NCBI GenBank assembly: GCA_964512985.1
Contig: CAZELI010000023.1
Location: 1 to 36,762, forward strand
Direction: 5' to 3'
DNA from: CAYPGT01 sp964512985
GTDB lineage: Bacteria; Cyanobacteriota; Vampirovibrionia; LMEP-6097
DNA length: 36,762 bases
Part shown: positions 7,614 to 15,160 of the stretch, in pieces
How positions within the stretch are numbered: position 1 is the first letter of the stretch
Layout of the letters: each line of letters begins with the position of its first letter
Position numbers and translations under genes: made by a program
The notes under the pieces: generated by a model
The model's input: the letters and a program-made list of their open reading frames with translations, nothing else
Database searches by the model: none
What the model was told of the DNA's origin: nothing

Positions 7614-8507
7614 ATGAATCGAGTTCAACAGTTATCAAGAAATGCAACGCTTAACTCAGCAGAGTTAGTAGACACGATATCTAGTAATATTTTTGGTTAT
7701 ACGCATAACGGTCATAGAGCCAAGAGATGGAGTTTCTCTGATTTTATGACTGGTGGTGAGATTCACGATGCAGGTTATAAAATGTCTCAGGGTAAAACTC
7801 AGCCACGTCTTGGTGAGTGGACTAAGATGATGATTAAAGGTAGAGGTTTCTTTGTTGTTAAAGATGTTCGCAGCGACAAGACTATGTATACGAGACTCGG
7901 TGATTTTCATTTAGATGGAGAAGGTAATCTCGTCTCTGCTGATGGTCTAAGAGTTCAAGGTACACCTTTGGCTGGGGCTGCTACTCGTTTAACTAGTCCT
8001 AACCCAGCTCTTCCTGATTATATGCAAGTTAATCCTAACTTTGTAGATCCGTTTAATAATCCTTATACTAATAATGCTCAACAACTCAACCCTGCTGGTC
8101 GCGCTCTTGCAGGAGCGGAGAATATTAATTTAGGTATTGATCCGATGAGTGGTAGATACTTAGGTCAGTTTGATGAAATTAGAGTTGGTCAAGATGGAGT
8201 TATTTATGGTAAGGATGGTAATAATTTAGTGTCCTTGTATAAGGTTTCTGTGGCTGCATTTAATAACCCAGAAGGTTTGACTGATCTGAAGGATGGAGTC
8301 TACTTTAAACCTAGTGAACAAAGTGGTTTCCCGAGTTTTAATGTTGCTGGAGATATTGTTATTAATGAAGCTTTAGAGATGAGTAATTCTTGGGTGAAAG
8401 TAGAAGCTCATTATTTGACCGATGCACAGCGATATTTCCAAGCATCGACACAGATACATAAATTAGCCGATAAAATCAGTGGTACAGCGATAGAAATGAT
8501 TCAGTAG
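7614..8507 (+). CDS. Flagellar hook/basal-body rod protein (FlgE/FlgF/FlgG family)
   Basis: The protein has the axial-protein signature in the middle (IKGRGFFVVKD, then YTRLGDFHLDGEGNLVSADG, about residues 73-110) and the conserved C-terminal helix EALEMSNSWVKVEAHYLTDAQRYFQASTQ. The N-terminal helix is only partly conserved (VDTISSNIFGYTHNGHRAK in place of the usual NNIANVNTTGFK block). I use the ATG at 7614, with AGGGGAGAG upstream, giving 297 residues; the frame opens 17 codons earlier, overlapping fliK. The size suits FlgF or FlgG more than FlgE, but the subfamily cannot be fixed. These proteins build the extracellular rod or hook and are exported without a Sec signal. Confidence 0.82.
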   Translation: MNRVQQLSRNATLNSAELVDTISSNIFGYTHNGHRAKRWSFSDFMTGGEIHDAGYKMSQGKTQPRLGEWTKMMIKGRGFFVVKDVRSDKTMYTRLGDFHLDGEGNLVSADGLRVQGTPLAGAATRLTSPNPALPDYMQVNPNFVDPFNNPYTNNAQQLNPAGRALAGAENINLGIDPMSGRYLGQFDEIRVGQDGVIYGKDGNNLVSLYKVSVAAFNNPEGLTDLKDGVYFKPSEQSGFPSFNVAGDIVINEALEMSNSWVKVEAHYLTDAQRYFQASTQIHKLADKISGTAIEMIQ

Positions 8508-8520
8508 AAAATCCTGACTC

Positions 8521-9102
8521 ATGCTAGAATCAATCTCTGTGGCTAAAGTTGCTATATCTGATCGAATAACTACTAAGAAAGATTTAACTGAAGTTGAAGA
8601 AGCTACGGTATTAGATCTAGAAACCGTTTTATCATGGGATCTAATTGCTGAGAATGTTTATCAGTTAACTTTTAAGCCTTATTTTAGTAACCATGAAGTA
8701 GTGGTGAGTTTTGTTGAAGCAGAAGAAATGCGCAGCTTAAATGATCTTTATCGTAATATTAATTCGGTAACTGATGTGCTGTCGTTTAATTCTATCGGTA
8801 ACCTTAGTACTGATTTAGAGAAGTTTGAAGATTTAACGGGTGGATTAGAACAAGATGCTGAAGATTGTACTTTAGGAGATATAGTTATTTGTGTTTCCAG
8901 AGCAAGAGAGCAGGCTATAGAAAACAAGCATAGTCTTAAGGAAGAATTGGCGTTTCTTTTCGTGCATGGTTTGTTGCATTTACTTGGCTATGATCATATG
9001 CTTGCTGATGAAGCAGAGCAAATGTTTGGTTTCCAGAATAAAATATTGAAGCAGCATAATCTTTTGAACTCTGAAGCACATAGAGATTATCAGAAAGTGT
9101 AA
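8521..9102 (+). CDS. ybeY: Endoribonuclease YbeY (rRNA maturation factor)
   Basis: YbeY is a zinc-dependent single-strand endoribonuclease that acts in 16S rRNA 3'-end maturation and ribosome quality control. The zinc motif is VHGLLHLLGYDH, with the metal-binding histidines at residues 149, 153 and 159. Upstream blocks MRSLNDLYRNINSVTDVLSF and LGDIVICVSRAREQA are also typical. At 193 residues it is somewhat longer than the common ~155, mostly from an N-terminal extension of about 35 residues. It begins 13 nt after the flagellar rod gene, with no obvious Shine-Dalgarno, so it is probably read on the same transcript. Confidence 0.94.
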   Translation: MLESISVAKVAISDRITTKKDLTEVEEATVLDLETVLSWDLIAENVYQLTFKPYFSNHEVVVSFVEAEEMRSLNDLYRNINSVTDVLSFNSIGNLSTDLEKFEDLTGGLEQDAEDCTLGDIVICVSRAREQAIENKHSLKEELAFLFVHGLLHLLGYDHMLADEAEQMFGFQNKILKQHNLLNSEAHRDYQKV

Positions 9103-9124
9103 TACCGCCCCTTATATTGCCATT

Positions 9125-9133
9125 TGATATAAA
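9125..9133 (+). promoter_or_regulatory. Candidate extended -10 promoter for cysS
   Basis: TGATATAAA at 9125-9133 is an extended -10 box (TG-N-TATAAA). The cysS ATG lies 14 nt after it, so the predicted mRNA leader is only about 8 nt. No convincing -35 is seen. Inference from sequence only. Confidence 0.4.
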
Positions 9134-9147
9134 ATATTAGCTAAGAG

Positions 9148-10506
9148 ATGAAGGTCTACAATAATTTAACTCGTCAACTTGAGGATTTTACGCCGCTTAA
9201 TCCGCCTTATGTTTATTTCTATAGTTGTGGTCCTACTGTTTATGATGTGTCACATATAGGTCACGCTCGAAGCACTATTAATTGGGATGTGCTTTATCGT
9301 TATTTGATTTATAAAAACTATCAAGTTAAATGGATTAGAAATATAACTAATATAGATGACAAGATAGTTAATCGCGCTAAAGAGCGAGGCATTAGCCCTG
9401 ATAAATTATCTAGGATTTATACCTATGAGTTTTGGTCTGATATGGTTGCTCTGAATGTTAGCTTCCCTGATTATGAACCAAGAGCCACTGATTATTTACT
9501 TGAGATGTTTGAATTTATTCAAGGCTTGATTGATAAAGGATTTGCTTATGAATCTAATGGGGATGTTTATTTCAGAGTTAGCAAGCATGCGCATTATGGA
9601 CAGCTCAAGGGACAGAGCTTAGAACAATTACGTGATGGAGAAGCTCGGGTAGATGCTAATGAGAAGAAAGAAGATAGATTAGACTTTGCTCTCTGGAAGG
9701 CTTTCCCAGATCAGCCTGAGACTAGCTTTAAGTCACCATGGAGTATAGGTAGACCAGGTTGGCATCTAGAATGTAGCACTATGATTAAATCTATTCTGGA
9801 TATGAATGGAGCAGGTGATACTTTAGATATCCATGCTGGTGGTGATGATCTCTTACATCCACATCATGAGAACGAATGCGCTCAGTCAGAGTGTTTCAGC
9901 GGTAAGCCACTCGCTAAATACTGGATGCATAATGGCATGGTGATGGTGAAAGATTCTAAGATGTCTAAATCCGAAGGCAATTTTTTCACTATTAAGGATC
10001 TGCTTGCTGAGTTTAAAGCTAATACGATTAGATACTTTTGTTTAAGCACTCATTATAAGAAACAACTTAATTTTAGCCGTGAGGCTCTAGAAGCAGCTGA
10101 GACTGGCTTTGATAAGCTTTGCTCAACTCTTAAGTTAGAGGATCTACAGTTCGATAAACAAAAATTAAATACAGCATTGGTTGAGAAGTTTAATGATGCG
10201 ATGGATGATGATCTTAATACAGCTCAAGCTTTAGCAGCAATTTTTGAACACAAAGATTCTACAGAAACAGTTGCATATTTGCTTAGCATTTTAGGTTTTG
10301 ACTTAAGTCAAAAGCATTCTAATAAGGGAATAGATACCAAAACCTCTCAAGCGCTGAATTCCGTAATGGATTTATTATTAGATTTACGTGCAGAAGCTCG
10401 TGTTAATAAGGATTTCTCGACTAGTGACAAGATTCGTGATGGACTTAGTGCAGCAGGTCTGACTATTAAAGATCATCGCGATAAGCCAAGCGAGTGGAGC
10501 TTATAA
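9148..10506 (+). CDS. cysS: Cysteinyl-tRNA synthetase
   Basis: This class I enzyme charges tRNA-Cys with cysteine. The zinc-binding cysteine of the SCGPTVYD block is Cys27, followed by the HIGH motif at residues 36-39 (SHIGHARS) and KMSKS at 271-275. Other zinc-site residues lie in WHLECS and HHENECAQSEC. The C-terminal DALR-type region ends in a short anticodon-binding tail. At 452 residues it is of normal length. The start ATG at 9148 is only about 14 nt after a -10-like box. Its TAA stop shares one base with the ATG of cobS, so the two are translationally coupled. Confidence 0.97.
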   Translation: MKVYNNLTRQLEDFTPLNPPYVYFYSCGPTVYDVSHIGHARSTINWDVLYRYLIYKNYQVKWIRNITNIDDKIVNRAKERGISPDKLSRIYTYEFWSDMVALNVSFPDYEPRATDYLLEMFEFIQGLIDKGFAYESNGDVYFRVSKHAHYGQLKGQSLEQLRDGEARVDANEKKEDRLDFALWKAFPDQPETSFKSPWSIGRPGWHLECSTMIKSILDMNGAGDTLDIHAGGDDLLHPHHENECAQSECFSGKPLAKYWMHNGMVMVKDSKMSKSEGNFFTIKDLLAEFKANTIRYFCLSTHYKKQLNFSREALEAAETGFDKLCSTLKLEDLQFDKQKLNTALVEKFNDAMDDDLNTAQALAAIFEHKDSTETVAYLLSILGFDLSQKHSNKGIDTKTSQALNSVMDLLLDLRAEARVNKDFSTSDKIRDGLSAAGLTIKDHRDKPSEWSL

Positions 10507-11291
10507 TGCTTAAATTCTGGGAACAGCTGAGGCTTGCTATTAGTTTTTTAACATTATTACCTCTTGCACCGAAGCAATTAGCAAGCGAAGAAAATCTTGC
10601 TAAATCGGTTCGTTATTTCTCCTTAGTGGGAGTAATTTTTGGATTATTTAATTTAGTTATTTTAGATTTATTGCATGAACCGTGGCTTATAGCTTTAGCC
10701 TTGGTGCTAAGCAAAACATTTCTTAGTGGTGGTTTGCATATGGACGGTCTAATGGATTGTTTTGATGGCATCGCCTGCGGCAAGCAGAAGCGTGAAGAAA
10801 TTTTAACTGTAATGAAAGACAGTCGTGTAGGGGCTTTTGGTTCTATGGCGGGCACTCTTGCTTTAATAACTCAAGTGGTGACACTAGCGCAAATTGATTA
10901 TAGTCAGAATTTTTATTTGATTGCTTTTTTGCTTTTTTTATTGCCAATTATGTCGCGTTTTTTGATGGTTTGTGTTTTGAGCTTTCAAGTTAAGCTTGCA
11001 GAAGTAAATAGTTCTCTGCTGATTTTTAAAAAATATGAAAATAAATGGCTCAATCTTATTCTTAATACGATTTTGGCAAAAATAATTGCTTGGATTTTTA
11101 TTTTCCTTGTGCCATTAACGTTTAATCAGCTAATGTTCTGTGATTTGATTATCGTGCCTTGGATGTTTGCTTCGTGGTTAGTTTATGCCTGGCTCAAATA
11201 TAAACTTAAGGGACATAATGGAGATAGCATGGGTGCTGGTTTAGAGCTTAGCGAAAGCTTGTTTTTTATGGGAATTGCTGTTTTGTTTTAA
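10506..11291 (+). CDS. cobS: Adenosylcobinamide-GDP ribazoletransferase (cobalamin synthase)
   Basis: CobS is an integral membrane enzyme that joins alpha-ribazole to adenosylcobinamide-GDP in the last steps of cobalamin assembly. The conserved block SGGLHMDGLMDCFDGIACG followed by ILTVMKDSRVGAFG (about residues 78-120) is diagnostic. Several hydrophobic segments cover the rest, and the C-terminal GDSMGAGLELSE is typical. I use the ATG at 10506, which overlaps the cysS stop codon (TAATG) and has GGAGC upstream, giving 261 residues. A GTG at 10494 is an in-frame alternative. No other cobalamin genes are in the window, so this may serve salvage or be part of a scattered pathway. Confidence 0.93.
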   Translation: MLKFWEQLRLAISFLTLLPLAPKQLASEENLAKSVRYFSLVGVIFGLFNLVILDLLHEPWLIALALVLSKTFLSGGLHMDGLMDCFDGIACGKQKREEILTVMKDSRVGAFGSMAGTLALITQVVTLAQIDYSQNFYLIAFLLFLLPIMSRFLMVCVLSFQVKLAEVNSSLLIFKKYENKWLNLILNTILAKIIAWIFIFLVPLTFNQLMFCDLIIVPWMFASWLVYAWLKYKLKGHNGDSMGAGLELSESLFFMGIAVLF

Positions 11292-11332
11292 TTTAGGAAT
11301 ATTGAAAATACCTCTAAATTAAGGCTTGAACA

Positions 11333-11341
11333 TGTTAAAAT
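11333..11341 (+). promoter_or_regulatory. Candidate extended -10 promoter for dapL
   Basis: TGTTAAAAT at 11333-11341 is an extended -10 box ending 9 nt before the dapL ATG. The predicted transcript would start about 3 nt before the start codon, in effect leaderless. No Shine-Dalgarno is present. Confidence 0.45.
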
Positions 11342-11350
11342 ACTTGCGTT

Positions 11351-12553
11351 ATGACAGACACAGCAGCTAAATCTAAATTCAAAGTATCTAAGAGACTTGA
11401 TCTTATTCCTCCTTATCTTTTTGCGAGAATAGATCAGAAGAAAGCAGAAGCCAAAGCTCGGGGCGTAGATGTAATTAATATGGGCATTGGTGATCCAGAT
11501 AAAGCAACTATGCAGCCGGTGATAGATGAAATGCATATTGCTATCGATGATGCTTCTACGCATGACTATCCTCCTTATACTGGAACTCTAGAGTTTCGCA
11601 AGGCATGCTGCAAGTGGACTGCTGAAAGATTTAAGATTAAAGAGTTTGACCCAGTTACTGAGTGCCTTTCAACCATTGGTTCTAAAGAATCTATCCATAA
11701 TATTTTTCTGGCTTTCGTTGATCCAGGTGACTATAGTTTAATTCCTGATCCTGGTTATCCTGTTTACAACACGGGGACTATTTTCGCTGGTGGTATTCCT
11801 CATAAGATGCCATTGCTTGCACAGAATAATTTCTTACCTGATCTAGATGCTATACCTGTCGACATTAGAAATAAAGCTAAGATCATGTTTCTTAATTATC
11901 CTAATAACCCTACTAGCGCAACTGCACCTGTAGAATTCTTCCAAGCGGCAGTAGACTTCTGTACTAAGTATGGAATCTTACTTGCACATGATATGGCGTA
12001 TTCAGAGATTTACTTTGATGACTATACAGCTCCGTCGATCTTCAATGCTAAGGGTGCTGAAGAGATCGCAATTGAGTTTCACTCATTTTCTAAGAGTTAC
12101 AATATGACAGGCTGGCGCTTAGGTTGGGTACTTGGTAATAAAGATGCGATTCAAGCATTATCGCAAGTGAAGACCAATGTAGATTCTGGTGTCTTTAAGG
12201 CTATTCAGAAAGCGGGTATTAGAGGCTTACAGATTCCCCAGGCTGATGTAGAGAAGCGTAATGAAGATGTGTACGAGCCGCGTCGTCAAGCGATAGTAGA
12301 AGGTTTAAGATCATTAGGTTGGGAGATCACTGCACCGCGTTCGACGATGTTTGTTTGGGCTCCTATCCCTCGTGCTTATACTTCTTCTGCTGAGTTCTGT
12401 GAGAAGCTTTTAGAAGATTGTGGAATCATTGTTTCTCCGGGTAATGCCTTTGGTGCTGCTGGTGAGGGCTTCTTCCGTATAGCTATGACCTCTGAAGTAC
12501 CTCGTATCCAAGAGGCGTTTAAGAGACTAGCTGATAAGGGTTTTAGATTCTAA
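11351..12553 (+). CDS. dapL: LL-diaminopimelate aminotransferase (class I/II PLP aminotransferase)
   Basis: The 400-residue protein is a fold-type I PLP aminotransferase. The Schiff-base lysine is Lys248 in HSFSKSYNMTGWRLGW. The substrate-side sequences MGIGDPDKATMQP, YPPYTGTLEFRKA, IGSKESIHNIFLAFVDPGD and FLNYPNNPTSATAP fit the LL-diaminopimelate aminotransferase branch, which converts tetrahydrodipicolinate to LL-2,6-diaminopimelate in one step for lysine and peptidoglycan synthesis. This route is known from plants, Cyanobacteria, Chlamydiae and some other bacteria. A related aspartate/alanine aminotransferase activity cannot be excluded from sequence. Its stop overlaps that of plsX by 4 nt. 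Confidence 0.85.
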   Translation: MTDTAAKSKFKVSKRLDLIPPYLFARIDQKKAEAKARGVDVINMGIGDPDKATMQPVIDEMHIAIDDASTHDYPPYTGTLEFRKACCKWTAERFKIKEFDPVTECLSTIGSKESIHNIFLAFVDPGDYSLIPDPGYPVYNTGTIFAGGIPHKMPLLAQNNFLPDLDAIPVDIRNKAKIMFLNYPNNPTSATAPVEFFQAAVDFCTKYGILLAHDMAYSEIYFDDYTAPSIFNAKGAEEIAIEFHSFSKSYNMTGWRLGWVLGNKDAIQALSQVKTNVDSGVFKAIQKAGIRGLQIPQADVEKRNEDVYEPRRQAIVEGLRSLGWEITAPRSTMFVWAPIPRAYTSSAEFCEKLLEDCGIIVSPGNAFGAAGEGFFRIAMTSEVPRIQEAFKRLADKGFRF

Positions 12554-13581
12554 GTTGACCTAAAGTTCTTCTTCACTTCTTCTATAACTTTATTCTCTAC
12601 CAGTAACTTAGCATGCTTGCAGGCATTTTTAATAGCTTCAGCATTAGAGCTGCCATGAGAAATTATAGACACTCCATTCACGCCGCCAAGCAAGGCACCC
12701 CCAAAAGAATTAGGATGAAAATGATCTTTAATTTTATCAAAGGCACCACTAGTCTTAAGAAGTAGTCCACCAATGAGCCCTAAGGGTCCAGAGTTTTTAG
12801 CTTGATGCTGAATAGCTGCTGCCATGGCTTTGAGACCGCCTTCTAGTGCCTTCAGATGTATATTGCCGGTAAAACCATCACAAATAGCGATATCACAAAT
12901 ATCATCGATAATAGTCTTGCCCTCGACATTGCCAATAAAATTAATTCTAGATTCTTGTTTGAGTAGATCATATGCTTGCTTATATCTCTCTGTGCCTTTA
13001 CCCTCTTCTTCACCGACATTCAGCAAACCCACACTAGGACTAGCTTTCTTAAATAGTACTTTCGCTAATATAGAGCCGATGATAGCAGATTGCACCATTT
13101 GCTCAGGAGTAGTTTCTATATTAGAGCCACCATCAATAAGAAACATCTTGGACTTGATAGTGGGGATCACAGTACAGATGCACGGTCTCTCAAATCCATC
13201 GATACGACCAAGCCCAAACAGCGAGGCTGCTGTAGCCGCACCAGTGTTACCTGCTGCTATTACTGCATCAGCCTTGCCTTCGGCGACTAGTCTATTAGCA
13301 ACTACCACACTGGAGTTCTTGGCACGACGAACTGCTTTAGCTGGGTTCTTCTCGTCCATAGGGATATCTTCTGGTGCATCGATTACTTCTATCGCTAAGT
13401 GCCCGCAACAACCACCTTCTTTATGTAAAATTTCTTTGATTTCTTTTTCTTTTCCAGTGAGAATAATTTTGAGATCTAATTCTTTTGCCGCTAATATTGC
13501 CCCTTTAACTATTTCTAGTGGTGCATAATCACCGCCCATAGCGTCGATTGCGATTGTGATTTGTTGAAGTTCATCTGACAT
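12550..13581 (-). CDS. plsX: Phosphate acyltransferase PlsX
   Basis: PlsX makes acyl-phosphate from acyl-ACP, the acyl donor for PlsY in phospholipid synthesis. Family blocks include ITIAIDAMGGDYAPLEIVKGA at the start, IPMDEKNPAKAVRRAKNSS, AVIAAGNTGAATAASLF and AICDGFTGNIHLKALEGG. The length is 343 residues from the ATG at 13581, as expected. The frame continues 23 codons further upstream into a hairpin repeat, but those residues are not PlsX-like and I exclude them. Usually plsX sits with rpmF and fab genes; here it stands alone, convergent with dapL. Confidence 0.95.
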   Translation of the reverse strand: MSDELQQITIAIDAMGGDYAPLEIVKGAILAAKELDLKIILTGKEKEIKEILHKEGGCCGHLAIEVIDAPEDIPMDEKNPAKAVRRAKNSSVVVANRLVAEGKADAVIAAGNTGAATAASLFGLGRIDGFERPCICTVIPTIKSKMFLIDGGSNIETTPEQMVQSAIIGSILAKVLFKKASPSVGLLNVGEEEGKGTERYKQAYDLLKQESRINFIGNVEGKTIIDDICDIAICDGFTGNIHLKALEGGLKAMAAAIQHQAKNSGPLGLIGGLLLKTSGAFDKIKDHFHPNSFGGALLGGVNGVSIISHGSSNAEAIKNACKHAKLLVENKVIEEVKKNFRST

Positions 13582-13620
13582 AATTAATAGATTTATCGTG
13601 AAATTATAGATTCCCCTAAT

Positions 13621-13696
13621 GGCAACACACGCGTTCCGCGTGGTTGCCACCCTTTTTTAGCGACCTGTTACGCGAAACTTTGTTTCGCGACAGGTC
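13621..13696. repeat. Paired-hairpin repeat element, copy 2
   Basis: Two hairpins lie between plsX and the YheT-type gene. The first (13621-13648) pairs GGCAACACACGCG with CGCGTGGTTGCC around TTC. The second (13662-13696) pairs GACCTGTTACGCGAAAC with GTTTCGCGACAGGTC around TTT. On the reverse strand the linker contains TAAAAAAGG, exactly as at 6192-6200, and the order of hairpins is also the same. The stems differ in sequence from copy 1 but keep pairing. Confidence 0.8.
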
Positions 13697-13746
13697 TAAC
13701 TAAATTAGCATAACAGAATCTAAGCTGGTCCGTAAGTACTGACGAA

Positions 13747-13755
13747 TGATAAGAT
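13747..13755 (+). promoter_or_regulatory. Candidate extended -10 promoter for the YheT-type gene
   Basis: TGATAAGAT at 13747-13755 fits an extended -10 box. The TTG start at 13766 lies 10 nt further on, which would leave a leader of only a few bases. Confidence 0.35.
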
Positions 13756-13765
13756 AATCTTAAGT

Positions 13766-14695
13766 TTGTTTATAAATAATCCTCATGTTCAAACCATTAT
13801 CCCAGCTCTCTTTGCGCGAGGTGAGGCTGATTATAGACGGGAGACTATTAATACTTACGATGGTGATTTTTTGGATTTAGATTGGGCTTGTGAGAATCAT
13901 TCCAAGCTTGTCATTTATATTCACGGCATGGAAGGCAGCAGCCAAGCCTGGTATGTTAAGCGTTGTATCTCTCGTCTAGAGCCGCAAGGATCCTCTGCTT
14001 TAGTGATGAATCTGCGTGGCTGTGGTGGTGGTAAGAAGCGACTTCGTAAAACTTATCATAGTGGTATGAGTGAAGATCTAAGCACTGTTATAGAGCATGT
14101 TTTAAGTCATTATGAATATAATGAAATTTATCTTGTTGGCTTTAGTCTAGGCGCTAATCTTATGCTGAAATATCTTGGCGAACAATCTCTGGACATCAAT
14201 AAGAAAATTATTAAAGCGATAGCATTCTCTGTACCTTTAGACTTACAATCTTCTGCAGAAGCACTCGCCAAGCCTCAAGCACAGATCTATATGCGTTATT
14301 TAATGTACAAGCTTGGTACTAAAATAAAGAAGAACCTCTTACATATTAGTTCCTTTCATGAATATGATGGTTTATATACCGCTCCCCAGCATGGTTTCAA
14401 GGATGCTTATGATTATTGGAATAAGTCTAGTGCAGTGAATTTCTTAGAGTCTATAACTATACCGACCATGATAGTAAATGCCGCTGATGATCCTTTCCTT
14501 GGTCTAGAATGTTACCCTCAAGGGAAAATTAAGAATGAGAACTTACAATTTATTACACCTGCAACGGGTGGTCATGTGGGATTTATGACATTAAGTTTGG
14601 AGTGGTTTAAACAAGGCTACTTTTTGCCTCGCTTGAAGATGGACTTTCAGCATGAGCGATATGCTTTGGAGTTTTTGCAGGATGCGCTTCTCTAA
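13766..14695 (+). CDS. YheT-type alpha/beta hydrolase
   Basis: The 309-residue protein is an alpha/beta hydrolase of the YheT/ABHD1-3 branch. It opens with NNPHVQTIIPALF, the family's N-P-H-x-Q-T block, then has YIHGMEGSSQAWY (oxyanion region), NLRGCGGG, the nucleophile elbow GFSLGANL, the acid loop NAADDPF and the histidine block GGHVGFMT. These complete a Ser-Asp-His triad. The natural substrate of bacterial YheT is not known; short-chain esters or lipids are likely. The only usable start is a TTG at 13766, directly before the conserved block, so the N-terminus is shorter than in E. coli. The last 89 nt overlap the next gene on the opposite strand. Confidence 0.88.
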   Translation: MFINNPHVQTIIPALFARGEADYRRETINTYDGDFLDLDWACENHSKLVIYIHGMEGSSQAWYVKRCISRLEPQGSSALVMNLRGCGGGKKRLRKTYHSGMSEDLSTVIEHVLSHYEYNEIYLVGFSLGANLMLKYLGEQSLDINKKIIKAIAFSVPLDLQSSAEALAKPQAQIYMRYLMYKLGTKIKKNLLHISSFHEYDGLYTAPQHGFKDAYDYWNKSSAVNFLESITIPTMIVNAADDPFLGLECYPQGKIKNENLQFITPATGGHVGFMTLSLEWFKQGYFLPRLKMDFQHERYALEFLQDALL

Positions 14696-15116
14696 AAGCG
14701 TCTTGCACTTTCTCCTTTAATTGCAGCAATAACTGCAATCCTCCAGATTTTTGTGAGATGTCATCGATGCGTTTTCTAGAGAAACGAGGCATTCTTTTCT
14801 CTGATGCTTTTTTTAACCAACCTAAACCATTAGCTCCAAGAACAAATTTTAAGGCTTTTGACGGCAACTCTAATAGAATAGGGCTAAGGAGAGAAGGAGC
14901 ATCTTGATCTTTATCAAGCTTCTTGATTACGTCAATAACAGCAGTACCAAAATCCTTAGCTTTGAATTTCGGAGCACTGAAACATATGGCTCTTCTTCTC
15001 ACAAGCTCATTGCTCCTTTTAGCAATGGTGATCGTAGAGGACCTTGGATTATTACCAGTGGTAGACCAGTTATTTCTATGACTAGGAGTGACAAATGTTT
15101 TAGCCTTTACACCCAT
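14607..15116 (-). CDS. Hypothetical protein downstream of gyrA
   Basis: I do not recognise this 169-residue protein. It is basic and Ser/Lys-rich, with no membrane segment or signal peptide. The middle (about residues 45-105) is the most ordered-looking part, with AVIDVIKKLDKD and LGANGLGWLKKASEKRMPRF. The C-terminus is Ser/Glu/Ala-rich and overlaps the 3' end of the YheT-type gene by 89 nt. It begins 44 nt after the gyrA stop codon on the same strand, with GGCGG before the ATG, so it may be read from the gyrA transcript. A competing plus-strand frame at 14904-15152 looks less protein-like. Confidence 0.6.
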   Translation of the reverse strand: MGVKAKTFVTPSHRNNWSTTGNNPRSSTITIAKRSNELVRRRAICFSAPKFKAKDFGTAVIDVIKKLDKDQDAPSLLSPILLELPSKALKFVLGANGLGWLKKASEKRMPRFSRKRIDDISQKSGGLQLLLQLKEKVQDAFREAHPAKTPKHIAHAESPSSSEAKSSLV

Positions 15117-15160
15117 ACCGCCACTATAACATTAATATTTTCTTTAGAATAGGTCTTGTC

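Noticed and set aside
13582..13650. 23-codon upstream extension of plsX
   Set aside because: It runs into a hairpin repeat and PlsX homologues start at the MSDELQQITIAIDAMGG region.
14904..15152. Plus-strand 82-codon frame antisense to the gene after gyrA
   Set aside because: Composition is Ser/Thr/Ile-rich without a recognisable pattern; the opposite-strand frame has better composition, a ribosome-binding site and gyrA-linked context.
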